From the NCBI RefSeq assembly GCF_014218335.1, contig NZ_AP023367.1:3039501-3103500 (forward strand): a stretch of 64,000 nucleotides of DNA. Direction: 5' to 3'. The translations under genes were made by a program, and so were the position numbers. The DNA is from Anaerocolumna cellulosilytica (GTDB taxonomy: Bacteria; Bacillota; Clostridia; Lachnospirales; Lachnospiraceae). Of this stretch, positions 17,476-25,289 are shown piece by piece; position 1 is the first letter of the stretch, and every line of letters starts with the position of its first letter. The notes below the pieces were generated by a model. It was not told where the DNA came from, searched no databases, and saw nothing but the letters and a program-made list of their open reading frames with translations.

Positions 17476-18288
17476 CTAATATATATTCATGCCACTGAAA
17501 ATCTCTATCATTTCTTTGCGCAGGTTACTGGTTATCTCCAAACGTTGCTTGGGAGGCAGCTCATATACGTCCAGATTAAAGAGATAATTCTGCAGCGCTA
17601 TTTCTTTTATCAGCATCTTGGTGTGAAATATATTAGATTGATACACATTCACATCAATTGCATCATATTTTGTCAATGTAACATCATCAATATAGTCCTG
17701 AATAGACGTTATATCGTGATCTATATAATATTTTTTGCCCTCAACATCTCTGGTAAAACCTCTGACCCTGTAATCTATTGTTATAATATCAGAGTCAAAA
17801 CTACCGATTAGATAATCCAGCGCATTCAGTGGTGATATTTCGCCACAAGTAGATACATCAATATCTACACGAAAAGTGGAAATAGAGTTATCAGGATGAT
17901 ACTCTGGAAAAGTATGCACAGTAACGTGACTTTTGTCTAAATGAGCATGTACTGTATCCCTCTGTTGCTCCATATATTTCCCTTGATTGCAGGATTCATC
18001 AATATGTTCTGAGGATAAATCTCCTTCCGCAATCAAAATGTTGACGGAGGCTCCCTGCGGATCGTAATCCTGCTTGGAAATATTCAGTACATGAGCTCCA
18101 ATCATTTGCGTCACATCGCATAAAATATTAGTTAACCTTTCGGAATTATACTGCTCATCAATATAGGCAATATAATCCTTTTGTTCTCTCTCACTTTTTG
18201 CATAGCAAACATCATAGATGTTGAAGCTAAGTGTTTTTGTGAGGTTGTTAAAGCCATACAAAGTCAGCTTTTTCTCCAACCCTAACAT
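17476..18288 (-). CDS. speD: S-adenosylmethionine decarboxylase proenzyme, class 1A
   Basis: About 270 residues, the length of the Escherichia coli type. It makes decarboxylated SAM, the aminopropyl donor for SpeE. The precursor cleaves itself ahead of a serine that becomes the pyruvoyl group; here this is Ser120 in [33 protein letters not shown] in the C-terminal part is also characteristic. The ATG at 18288 follows GAAAGG by five bases; a GTG directly before it is too close. It heads the polyamine operon, behind a good promoter. Confidence 0.93.
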   Translation of the reverse strand: MLGLEKKLTLYGFNNLTKTLSFNIYDVCYAKSEREQKDYIAYIDEQYNSERLTNILCDVTQMIGAHVLNISKQDYDPQGASVNILIAEGDLSSEHIDESCNQGKYMEQQRDTVHAHLDKSHVTVHTFPEYHPDNSISTFRVDIDVSTCGEISPLNALDYLIGSFDSDIITIDYRVRGFTRDVEGKKYYIDHDITSIQDYIDDVTLTKYDAIDVNVYQSNIFHTKMLIKEIALQNYLFNLDVYELPPKQRLEITSNLRKEMIEIFSGMNIY

Positions 18289-18318
18289 CACAACCTTTCT
18301 TGTTCATAATCGGCTTAC

Positions 18319-18347
18319 ATTGTAGCACGTTTATTCTTAAAAATCAA
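18319..18347 (-). promoter_or_regulatory. Promoter of the polyamine operon
   Basis: On the minus strand TTGATT (18342-18347) and TACAAT (18319-18324) are 17 bases apart, with TGC before the -10. It lies about 31 bases upstream of speD. The remaining gap to 18666 holds the terminator at 18573 and nothing else I can name. Confidence 0.8.
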
Positions 18348-18572
18348 TGTAATTTCTTTATGATTTTTTAAAGAAGACCTTTACGCATTATAGCAGAATC
18401 TGGCTGTTTTTTTCTCCCAAATCTAATCCGAGATACTATGTGCCCTAAGTAAGTATCAGTATTCCCTATGATTTAAAATTATTACCTAGTTATTATGTTT
18501 TAAGGATAGTCTCTCCAATTCTATTATACCCATTAAACTTTTCTACTTCATCAGATAAAACGAATACAATAT

Positions 18573-18650
18573 AAAAAAAGCTGTTGCAACTGCATTTTAT
18601 CTGGTACAAATCGTACTTTTCAGATAAATTTTAGCTGCAACAGCCTTTAT
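18573..18650 (-). terminator. Long terminator after the U32 gene
   Basis: GCTGTTGCAACT and AGCTGCAACAGC (one mismatch) enclose a second stem, TTTATCTG / CAGATAAA. On the minus strand seven T residues follow. Confidence 0.85.
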
Positions 18651-18666
18651 TTTATTCATATGCCTT

Positions 18667-19902
18667 TTAGTCTTCTTTTCTCCGAAGGATATCGTAAAGT
18701 TCTAATTCCTCTCCCAAGTCAATAAAAATTCTTTGTTTAGGATGCGGACAATTGTCCATTTCATTGCCTTCTTCATCGGTTATTCTTTTCACTATTACTT
18801 TCATATTTCTGCCGTCAGTTTTCATCACTTCAAGTTCTTCCCCAACAGAGAATTTATTACGCTGCTCCAGTTCAAAAAGCCCTGCTTCTGATATTCCTTG
18901 TATAATCCCTAAATAAGTGTATTCCTTAATATAGGTATTATTATCATAGATTTGTGCATCTTCATTTGGCTTACCAAAAAAGAATCCTGTGGTAAACTGC
19001 CTATAAGTACATTTTGATATTTCCTCTTTATAATAGGGAATATTCTTTTCATACGTAACCGGTGATTCAAAAAAATCATCAATGGCCTTGCGGTAGGTTC
19101 TTGCAACAGAAGCCACATATAAAGCCGTTTTCATTCTGCCTTCTACCTTAAGACTGTCAATACCTGCATTTATAATCTCCGGAATATATTCAATCATACA
19201 GAGGTCTTTAGAATTAAAAATATAAGTACCCCTTTCATTTTCTTCTACAGGCAGATATTCCCCCGGACGTGTTTCTTCTACCAGATGATACTTCCAACGG
19301 CAGGGATGGGTACAAGCGCCTCTATTAGCATCCCTTCCCGTAAAGTAATTACTTAACAGGCATCTGCCAGAATGAGCCATGCACATAGCACCATGCACGA
19401 AGGTTTCAATCTCTAAATCATCCGGTATATTTTGACGAATTCCTTTTATTTCTTCTAATGATAATTCCCTTGCGGATACTACCCTGGAGGCTCCCATTCT
19501 GTGCCAGAAACGGTAGGTGCCGTAATTTACATTATTAGCCTGGGTACTTATATGGATTTCTATGTCTGGAATTACTTCCTTTGCTATCTCAAACACTCCA
19601 GGATCTGATACAATAATCGCATCCGGCTTAATCTCCTTTAACTCTTTAAAGTAACCAGAAACCCCAGATAAATCTTCATTATGTGCTGTTATATTCGCTG
19701 TTACATAGACCTTTTTGCCATAAGAATGGGCAAATTCTATTCCGTCTTTCATATCCTGCAAACTGAAATTTTTTGCCTTCGCTCTTAAACCATACATTTC
19801 GCCGCCAATATACACCGCATCTGCACCATATAATACAGCTACCTTTAAAACTTCTAAATTACTTGCCGGAATTAACAGCTCCGGTTTTTTATATTCTCTC
19901 AT
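18667..19902 (-). CDS. U32-family protein, probable tRNA uridine-34 hydroxylation (TrhP/YrrO type)
   Basis: About 411 residues. Annotated as peptidases, U32 proteins of this type are known to hydroxylate uridine 34 of tRNAs (5-hydroxyuridine) with prephenate as cofactor source. The N-terminal barrel (PELLIPASNLEVLKVAVLYGADAVYIGG) and the signature FVHGAMCMAHSGRCLLSNYFTGRDANRGACTHPCRW, with conserved cysteines, are clear. The next gene upstream is the methyltransferase TrmR, which acts on the product, so the pair makes 5-methoxyuridine. I start at ATG 19902 (MREYKKPELLIPA); a TTG nine codons upstream has a weaker fit. Confidence 0.85.
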   Translation of the reverse strand: MREYKKPELLIPASNLEVLKVAVLYGADAVYIGGEMYGLRAKAKNFSLQDMKDGIEFAHSYGKKVYVTANITAHNEDLSGVSGYFKELKEIKPDAIIVSDPGVFEIAKEVIPDIEIHISTQANNVNYGTYRFWHRMGASRVVSARELSLEEIKGIRQNIPDDLEIETFVHGAMCMAHSGRCLLSNYFTGRDANRGACTHPCRWKYHLVEETRPGEYLPVEENERGTYIFNSKDLCMIEYIPEIINAGIDSLKVEGRMKTALYVASVARTYRKAIDDFFESPVTYEKNIPYYKEEISKCTYRQFTTGFFFGKPNEDAQIYDNNTYIKEYTYLGIIQGISEAGLFELEQRNKFSVGEELEVMKTDGRNMKVIVKRITDEEGNEMDNCPHPKQRIFIDLGEELELYDILRRKED

Positions 19903-19971
19903 GTATTTCCATGCCTTTCTATTGGTCAAAATGACCTTACATCAATTCCGATATCATCTTGTACGTAATGA

Positions 19972-20628
19972 TTAAGCCTTTTTAGTACTGACGGTTACAC
20001 CGTCACCTACAGGAACAACCGCTGTTTCTAACTCTTCCATATGCGTCAAGGTATAAAGATACTCTCTCATACGTGTGTGAATCGTTCTATCTCTTCTGGT
20101 TACACCAAATCTGGACTGGGCTACCGTACCATCCTGTAATACATTATCGGTTATCAGAAGTCCGCCAGGGCATAATAGCCTCATAATCTCTGGAAGAAAA
20201 TTCATATATTGTGCTTTGGCAGCATCCATAAATATAAAATCATATGCCTTTTCTTCCTTACCTGCTAACTCCTTTAAAAGTACTAACGCATCTCCCTCAA
20301 GCAATGTAATCTTAGCACTCTTTGACGCTTCTTTTATATTTTTTCTGGCTTTTTGAAGACGCATCTCAACTTTTTCTATAGTAGTAATAGTACAGTCAGA
20401 AGGCATATATTCACTCATAAATATAGCCGAAAATCCGACTGCCGCTCCTACCTCCAGAATTCTCTTGGGTTTATGACAAGTCAAAAGAAACCTCAAAAAA
20501 GTCTGGGTTTCCTTTCGTATAATTGGAACTCCTTCAAACAAGGCTGCTTTTTCCAAAACCTCTAAATACTTTGGCATTTCCCGCTCCAAGGAATTGATAT
20601 ATGCAGTTATTCTCTCATCTACTATCAT
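19972..20628 (-). CDS. trmR: tRNA 5-hydroxyuridine methyltransferase (SAM O-methyltransferase)
   Basis: A 218-residue class I methyltransferase like Bacillus subtilis YrrM/TrmR. It methylates 5-hydroxyuridine at tRNA position 34. The SAM motif ILEVGAAVGFSAIFM lies near residue 55, and the metal-dependent O-methyltransferase motifs FIFMDAAKAQYMNF and LLITDNVLQDGTV follow. It lies directly upstream of the U32 hydroxylase gene (69-base gap), the same pairing as in other Firmicutes. A catechol-type small-molecule O-methyltransferase would look similar, but the neighbour decides. Confidence 0.85.
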   Translation of the reverse strand: MIVDERITAYINSLEREMPKYLEVLEKAALFEGVPIIRKETQTFLRFLLTCHKPKRILEVGAAVGFSAIFMSEYMPSDCTITTIEKVEMRLQKARKNIKEASKSAKITLLEGDALVLLKELAGKEEKAYDFIFMDAAKAQYMNFLPEIMRLLCPGGLLITDNVLQDGTVAQSRFGVTRRDRTIHTRMREYLYTLTHMEELETAVVPVGDGVTVSTKKA

Positions 20629-20670
20629 GTCTATCCTTTACAATATACTTAATGTTTGTCTTATGCGGAT

Positions 20671-20712
20671 AAAGGGCGAACCAAAGCTATCATGCCCAGG
20701 TTCGCCTTTATT
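20671..20712 (-). terminator. Hairpin after the MltG-like gene
   Basis: GGCGAACC (20675-20682) and GGTTCGCC (20699-20706) form a GC-rich stem in the gap between the MltG-like gene and trmR. The T-rich side is on the plus strand; on the minus strand only CCCTTT follows, so it may be a partial terminator or processing site. Confidence 0.5.
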
Positions 20713-20729
20713 ATATTTTATATTGATTC

Positions 20730-21173
20730 TTATGTCAACTTGATATACCTGTCAGTTATTTCTTTCGACTCTTCTGTACTTTCTTCATCATCAGACGGAA
20801 CTGTAATAATTTCAAATATTTCATCATAAGTCATAGAAGTATTTAAGATGTAATTTCCCGGCATTAAATTATGACTCTTCAGCTTTGCTTTTAAGTAAAA
20901 GGAATATTTGTTTACAATAACCTTGTTTAATTCCAGCTTGCTGGCAATATTCATAGTAGATTCTCCTTTTTTAATTTGAATCTCTACGTCCCTGCCCGGC
21001 TCTTCTGACGCTGCCACTTGTCCAAATACCTGATAACTGAAATCATACGTTATTTTACAGGCTCTAATGGTGACAATAACGATTACTGCATAAAATAATA
21101 CATTTAACAACGTCCGTAATATGAAACTGGAAATCTTAAAAACCAATTGCGTAGTAGTAGGCTTGGAAGTCAT
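20730..21173 (-). CDS. MltG-like N-terminal stub (LysM-like domain only)
   Basis: A 147-residue membrane protein: cytoplasmic N-terminus, one membrane segment (LLNVLFYAVIVIVTIRAC), then an outer domain with VEIQIKKGESTMNIASKLELNKVI and YSFYLKAKLKSHNLMPGNYILNTSMTYDEI. That stretch matches the LysM-like N-terminal part of the endolytic transglycosylase MltG (YceG). The catalytic domain of about 200 residues is absent, and no frame downstream continues it, so it is not a simple frameshift. It may bind peptidoglycan or its enzyme without cutting. It lies 21 bases downstream of RNase J. Confidence 0.65.
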   Translation of the reverse strand: MTSKPTTTQLVFKISSFILRTLLNVLFYAVIVIVTIRACKITYDFSYQVFGQVAASEEPGRDVEIQIKKGESTMNIASKLELNKVIVNKYSFYLKAKLKSHNLMPGNYILNTSMTYDEIFEIITVPSDDEESTEESKEITDRYIKLT

Positions 21174-21194
21174 ACTTACTATCTCCTTTTACAT

Positions 21195-22868
21195 TTAATT
21201 TACTTCCATGATAATCGGGAGTATCATAGGATTTCTCTTCGTCTTCTTCCATAGGTAGTCACTTAGAGAATCCTTAATTTCATTTTTCATCTTACCCCAG
21301 TCAGTTGTATTCCTGCTGAGACATTTTTCCAGTGCATCACTTACAACCACCTTTGCTTCATCCATAAGATTTTCTGACTCTCTTACATATACAAAGCCAC
21401 GGGATACAATATCTGGACCGGACAATATCTGATTGGTGTACTTTTCCAGCGTAACGACTACGATTAAAAGACCATTTTCAGATAAGTGCTGCCTGTCTCT
21501 AAGAACAATATTTCCTACATCACCAACACCTAAGCCATCTACAAGGATACCTTGTGCCTGTACTTTTCCGACAACTCCTGCTTTTTCAGAGGAAAGTTCC
21601 AGTACATCACCAGAAGAAACTACAAATACATTTTCTTTAGGTACACCCATAGACTGTGCCAATTCTGCATGTTTCTTCAAGTGTCTATATTCACCATGAA
21701 CCGGAATAGAATATTTAGGTTTGGTCAATGCATATATGAGTTTAATTTCTTCCTGGCAGGCATGACCGGATACATGCGTATCCTGGAATATGACCTTCGC
21801 ACCTTTCATGGAAAGCTCATTAATGACTTTAAATATAGGTTTTTCATTACCCGGAATTGGTGTTGAGCTAAAGATTACCGTGTCACCAGGCTTAATGGAC
21901 ACCTTCTTATGAATGGATGCTGCCATCCTAGGAAGAGCTGCCATTGCTTCTCCCTGACTGCCGGTGGTTATTAACACAAGCTTATCATCCGGATAATTTT
22001 TCATCTGCTCAACATCAATCATAATGTTACTAGGGATGGTTAAGTAACCCAACTCTGAAGCAGTAGCAATAATATTAACCATGCTTCTTCCCTCTACTAC
22101 TACTTTTCTATCGTATTTCTCAGCAGAATTAATTATCTGCTGAACTCTGTCAACATTAGAAGCAAAGGTTGCAACGATAATCCTGCTGCGGGTATTTTCT
22201 GCAAATATATTATCAAAGGTCTTTCCAACGGTCCTCTCTGACATAGTGTATCCAGGTCTTTCCACATTAGTACTATCACACATAAGTGCTAAAACACCTT
22301 TTTTGCCCAATTCACCAAAGCGTTGCAAATCAATGGTATTGCCAAATACGGGCGTATAATCCACTTTAAAATCTCCTGTATGAACAATGAGTCCGGCCGG
22401 AGTGAAAATAGCAAGTGCTGCCGCATCAGCAATGCTGTGATTGCTGCGGATGAATTCAATTCGAAAACAGCCAAGATTTATAGATTGTCCATATTTAATA
22501 ACTTTGCGCTTTGTAGATTTTAACAAATTATGCTCTTTTAATTTATTCTCGATTATTCCTATCGTCAGCTTAGTCGCATAAATAGGTACATTAATATCCC
22601 TTAAAATATAAGGTAATGCCCCAATATGGTCTTCGTGGCCGTGTGTAATAACAAAGCCTTTTACTTTATTTATGTTTTCTTTTAAATATGTTACATCAGG
22701 AATAACCAAATCAATTCCTAGCATCTCATCTTCCGGAAAGGATAAACCGCAGTCAACAACTATAATGCTGTCCTCATACTCAAATGCTGTTATATTCATC
22801 CCTATTTGTTCTAATCCACCTAAGGGAATAACTTTTACTCCCTTTAAATCTGTAATATTTTCTTTCAA
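21195..22868 (-). CDS. rnj: Ribonuclease J
   Basis: About 557 residues, the usual RNase J length; a 5'-3' exonuclease and endonuclease of mRNA turnover. Metallo-beta-lactamase motif THGHEDHIGALPY places zinc ligands at His76, His78, Asp80 and His81. The beta-CASP region contains FASNVDRVQQIINSAEKYDRK and TTGSQGEAMAALPRMA, and the C-terminal domain begins near residue 450. I start at TTG 22868, six bases after GGAGGTG; a TTG five codons upstream overlaps that site. It follows fur by 77 bases. Confidence 0.93.
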   Translation of the reverse strand: MKENITDLKGVKVIPLGGLEQIGMNITAFEYEDSIIVVDCGLSFPEDEMLGIDLVIPDVTYLKENINKVKGFVITHGHEDHIGALPYILRDINVPIYATKLTIGIIENKLKEHNLLKSTKRKVIKYGQSINLGCFRIEFIRSNHSIADAAALAIFTPAGLIVHTGDFKVDYTPVFGNTIDLQRFGELGKKGVLALMCDSTNVERPGYTMSERTVGKTFDNIFAENTRSRIIVATFASNVDRVQQIINSAEKYDRKVVVEGRSMVNIIATASELGYLTIPSNIMIDVEQMKNYPDDKLVLITTGSQGEAMAALPRMAASIHKKVSIKPGDTVIFSSTPIPGNEKPIFKVINELSMKGAKVIFQDTHVSGHACQEEIKLIYALTKPKYSIPVHGEYRHLKKHAELAQSMGVPKENVFVVSSGDVLELSSEKAGVVGKVQAQGILVDGLGVGDVGNIVLRDRQHLSENGLLIVVVTLEKYTNQILSGPDIVSRGFVYVRESENLMDEAKVVVSDALEKCLSRNTTDWGKMKNEIKDSLSDYLWKKTKRNPMILPIIMEVN

Positions 22869-22945
22869 ACAATGCACCTCCAATGGTTAGTTTATGTAGT
22901 TTTGTCCATTATATTTAAAGTGCAATTGATTAAATTAAGTTGATT

Positions 22946-23419
22946 TCAATTTGATTTTTTAGCTTTTACTGCTTCTTTCCTGCATGTTTTACAATAACCG
23001 AACATCTTTACTTCATGGTCAACGACTTCAAAACCCATTGTTTCCTGAATATGATGTTCCAGGGTATCTAATAAATCTCCCTGAAAAGTTAGTACATTCC
23101 CGCAATTCAGACATATCAAATGATGGTGATGGTGTGCTTTATCATCACTGCCTTGTCTGCCGATCTCATATCGTACAAAACCATCTCCCAAATTCAGCTT
23201 ATCTATAAGGTTTAACTCTGTTAATAATTGAATCGTTCTGTAAACAGTGGCTAATCCGATGTCCGGATTTTTCTCTTTTACACATTCATATATTTCTTCA
23301 GCAGTTAAATGCTTATCCGGTCGATTCTCAAGAGCTTCTAGTATTTCTATTCTCTGAGTGGTAACCTTAAGCCCATTTTCTTTTAATAATGTTTTGAATC
23401 GCTCCTGCTTATCAAGCAT
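22946..23419 (-). CDS. fur: Fur-family metalloregulator
   Basis: A 157-residue regulator. The winged helix (LKENGLKVTTQRIEILEALE, then GLATVYRTIQLLTELNLI) is followed by the metal-binding domain with a five-His run (KAHHHHHLICLNCG) and two CxxC pairs, the second in FGYCKTCRK. The CxxC pairs bind structural zinc. This is closest to Fur proper, but PerR and Zur share the fold and I cannot exclude them. GGGAAGGTGA precedes ATG 23419. A perfect inverted repeat lies directly upstream of the ribosome site. Confidence 0.88.
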   Translation of the reverse strand: MLDKQERFKTLLKENGLKVTTQRIEILEALENRPDKHLTAEEIYECVKEKNPDIGLATVYRTIQLLTELNLIDKLNLGDGFVRYEIGRQGSDDKAHHHHHLICLNCGNVLTFQGDLLDTLEHHIQETMGFEVVDHEVKMFGYCKTCRKEAVKAKKSN

Positions 23420-23435
23420 AGCCTATCACCTTCCC

Positions 23436-23460
23436 GATTTTACAACAAGGTTGTAAAATC
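23436..23460 (-). promoter_or_regulatory. Perfect inverted repeat before fur
   Basis: GATTTTACAAC and GTTGTAAAATC, with a three-base centre, end six bases before the GGAAGGTGA ribosome site. It could be an autoregulatory operator or a hairpin that limits translation. It does not match the classical Fur box. Confidence 0.5.
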
Positions 23461-24128
23461 CTTGAAATCTTTTAACCTAACTAACTAATTTGCACTTATA
23501 TATCTTTCCTTAAAGCTTTCGCTAATAATAGTCATTTCATGAAAACTAAATCGTAAACGCTATTCGCCTCTATTCCCTAATAATTTTCGCTTCCTGCCTA
23601 TGTATATTATAAACAGCACTGTCTTTTAAAAATGTTAGTTGTATATAATAACAAATGTATATTATACAACTGCTATTATATATAATTAATTCTTTTATTG
23701 ACTTGCTGCTATATTTCGTTTTTTTTAACCGCACAATCTTTTGAAGAAAACAATCAACCTGTTTATCTTTACTAAACCTGTAATATAAAAACAATTTATT
23801 TCTTATACTCTCAAGCTCTACTCTGATAACTTTAGATTCTTCTGTTTCATCAAAATAATTATTATTACAATTTTGTAATTTATATAATAAACTTAAATCG
23901 TTATCGATATATTTATCTGTTCTATATTGTACGAATTTAAAATTTTTTGATTATTTTTCATAGATACCCTATGTTAAAATACTTATTCTCGTATACTTAT
24001 TGTACTATATTAGTCGATATCTGTTTAAATAGCAATACCGTAAAAGCTTATTGATTTTTATTCTCAATTATATGCTTCCTGCTAAAGGTATATATCTAAA
24101 ATTATATTTTGTAAAAGATTCATTTAAT
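23461..24128. other. Very AT-rich gap without a convincing gene
   Basis: About 670 bases between fur and the DUF1292 gene. On the minus strand one frame is open from roughly 23,945 to 23,570, but it has no ATG and only a weak TTG at 23794. It contains ELESIRNKLFLYYRFSKDK and could be a decayed small gene. A 22-codon frame starting with ATGAAAAAT overlaps its upstream end in another frame. Nothing else is recognisable. Confidence 0.4.
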
Positions 24129-24404
24129 TTAAATCTCTATATCTATATCTTCCAACAATTCTTCAAATATTTTAGCAATTGAATTGAGTTCTTGTTCATC
24201 TTCTACCATTTCATAAAGAGCAGCCTCATCTTCTTCAGCGGACATATCTTTTAAAATATATGCATCTCCCTCTTCTTCATCCTCATCTGTATCAGAAACC
24301 AATAGATACGTAACTCCATTCAGCTTTGTCTGTTCTAAAACATAAAACTTTTCTTCTGTTTTATCATCTGTTAAAAAAGTAATTTTATTTTTTTTGTCAT
24401 CCAT
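24129..24404 (-). CDS. DUF1292 protein (YrzB-like)
   Basis: A 91-residue acidic protein of unknown function. The DUF1292 features are the early ITFLTDDKTEEKFYVLEQ and YLLVSDTDEDEEEGDAYILK. The last third is rich in Glu and Asp. Its ATG overlaps the ruvX stop codon by one base (TAATG), so translation is coupled. Order ireB, ruvX, DUF1292 is the conserved Firmicutes order (yrzL-yrrK-yrzB in Bacillus subtilis). It is probably regulatory or structural rather than enzymatic. Confidence 0.85.
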   Translation of the reverse strand: MDDKKNKITFLTDDKTEEKFYVLEQTKLNGVTYLLVSDTDEDEEEGDAYILKDMSAEEDEAALYEMVEDEQELNSIAKIFEELLEDIDIEI

Positions 24405-24850
24405 TATATTTCTCCTATTTTATCCCTTTGATGTCTTAAGAAATCCAGATAACCTTGTAATATTAATACCGCCGCAATTTTATCTATTACTTCTTTACGG
24501 TCTTTGCGGTTTACATTTCCTAATTCCAATGTTTGGTGCGCAGCAATGGTTGTCAGTCTTTCATCCCAAAGCACTACCTCTAAACCTGTTCTTCTTCTTA
24601 ATGTATCTGCGAATTCCTCGGATTTTACTGCGCGTTCGCCTACTGTATTGTTCATATTCTTGGGATAACCAAGTACTATCTTCTCCACTCCATATTCCTG
24701 TATAAGAGTTTCTATTCTTGCCAATGTCTGTCTTAATTTCGTTTCATATTTTCTACGTATTGTCTCTATTCCCTGCGCTGTAATTAATAATTCATCGCTG
24801 ATAGCTACTCCTACCGTAACAGAACCGAAATCGAGTCCCATAATTCTCAT
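24404..24850 (-). CDS. ruvX: Holliday-junction resolvase-like nuclease RuvX (YqgF)
   Basis: A 148-residue RNase-H-fold protein. YqgF/RuvX proteins are linked to processing of the 16S rRNA 5' end and resemble Holliday-junction resolvases. Motifs are [16 protein letters not shown] at the N-terminus with the first acidic residue, [18 protein letters not shown] in the middle, and [11 protein letters not shown] near residue 100. No ribosome site stronger than GGAGGAAG is needed for ATG 24850. It belongs to the ireB-ruvX-DUF1292 unit. Confidence 0.92.
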   Translation of the reverse strand: MRIMGLDFGSVTVGVAISDELLITAQGIETIRRKYETKLRQTLARIETLIQEYGVEKIVLGYPKNMNNTVGERAVKSEEFADTLRRRTGLEVVLWDERLTTIAAHQTLELGNVNRKDRKEVIDKIAAVLILQGYLDFLRHQRDKIGEI

Positions 24851-24906
24851 GCTTCCTCCTTGCTAGCAGCGTAATTATACTCCTAGCTACTGTTCATACT
24901 ACTGTC

Positions 24907-25167
24907 TTACACAAGATTATGGTTAATATAATCTTTTAGTAATTCCTCTAATATCTCGTCTCTTTCTACCTTCATAATCAGGCTTCTCGCACCTTTATGA
25001 TTCGTTATGTAGGTAGGGTCTCCGGACATGACGTATCCAACAATCTGATTTACCGGATTATAGCCTTTTTCAGTCATAGCGGTAAAAACAGCAGAAATAA
25101 TTTCCTTCACGGATATCTCATTTTCTTTTTGTACTCTAAAATACTGGGTATTGTTAAATTCCTGCAT
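24907..25167 (-). CDS. ireB: IreB-family regulatory phosphoprotein (UPF0297)
   Basis: An 86-residue protein of the IreB/YrzL family (UPF0297/DUF965). In Enterococcus IreB is a substrate of the kinase IreK and modulates cephalosporin resistance. The family core NPVNQIVGYVMSGDPTYITNHKGARSLIMKVERDEILEELL is intact. The N-terminal threonine region that is phosphorylated in Enterococcus is represented by NNTQYF. It heads the ireB-ruvX-DUF1292 unit, 122 bases after mtaB ends upstream. Confidence 0.93.
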   Translation of the reverse strand: MQEFNNTQYFRVQKENEISVKEIISAVFTAMTEKGYNPVNQIVGYVMSGDPTYITNHKGARSLIMKVERDEILEELLKDYINHNLV

Positions 25168-25212
25168 AACCTCACGTCCTTCTTTTATCTTTCTATATCA
25201 TTTCAGGTAAAA

Positions 25213-25230
25213 ATATTCCATATGGGAATG
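25213..25230 (-). terminator. Weak terminator after mtaB
   Basis: ATTCC and GGGAAT form a short stem around ATAT. On the minus strand five T residues follow. Confidence 0.4.
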
Positions 25231-25289
25231 TTTTGTATCTGCTTACGCACAGTGTATTATATATATATTAATATAAATCACAGCAAATT

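Noticed and set aside
23570-23794. A 74-codon minus-strand frame between fur and the DUF1292 gene
   Set aside because: Only a TTG without ribosome site starts it, and the frame extends upstream without any start codon. It is noted as a possible remnant only.
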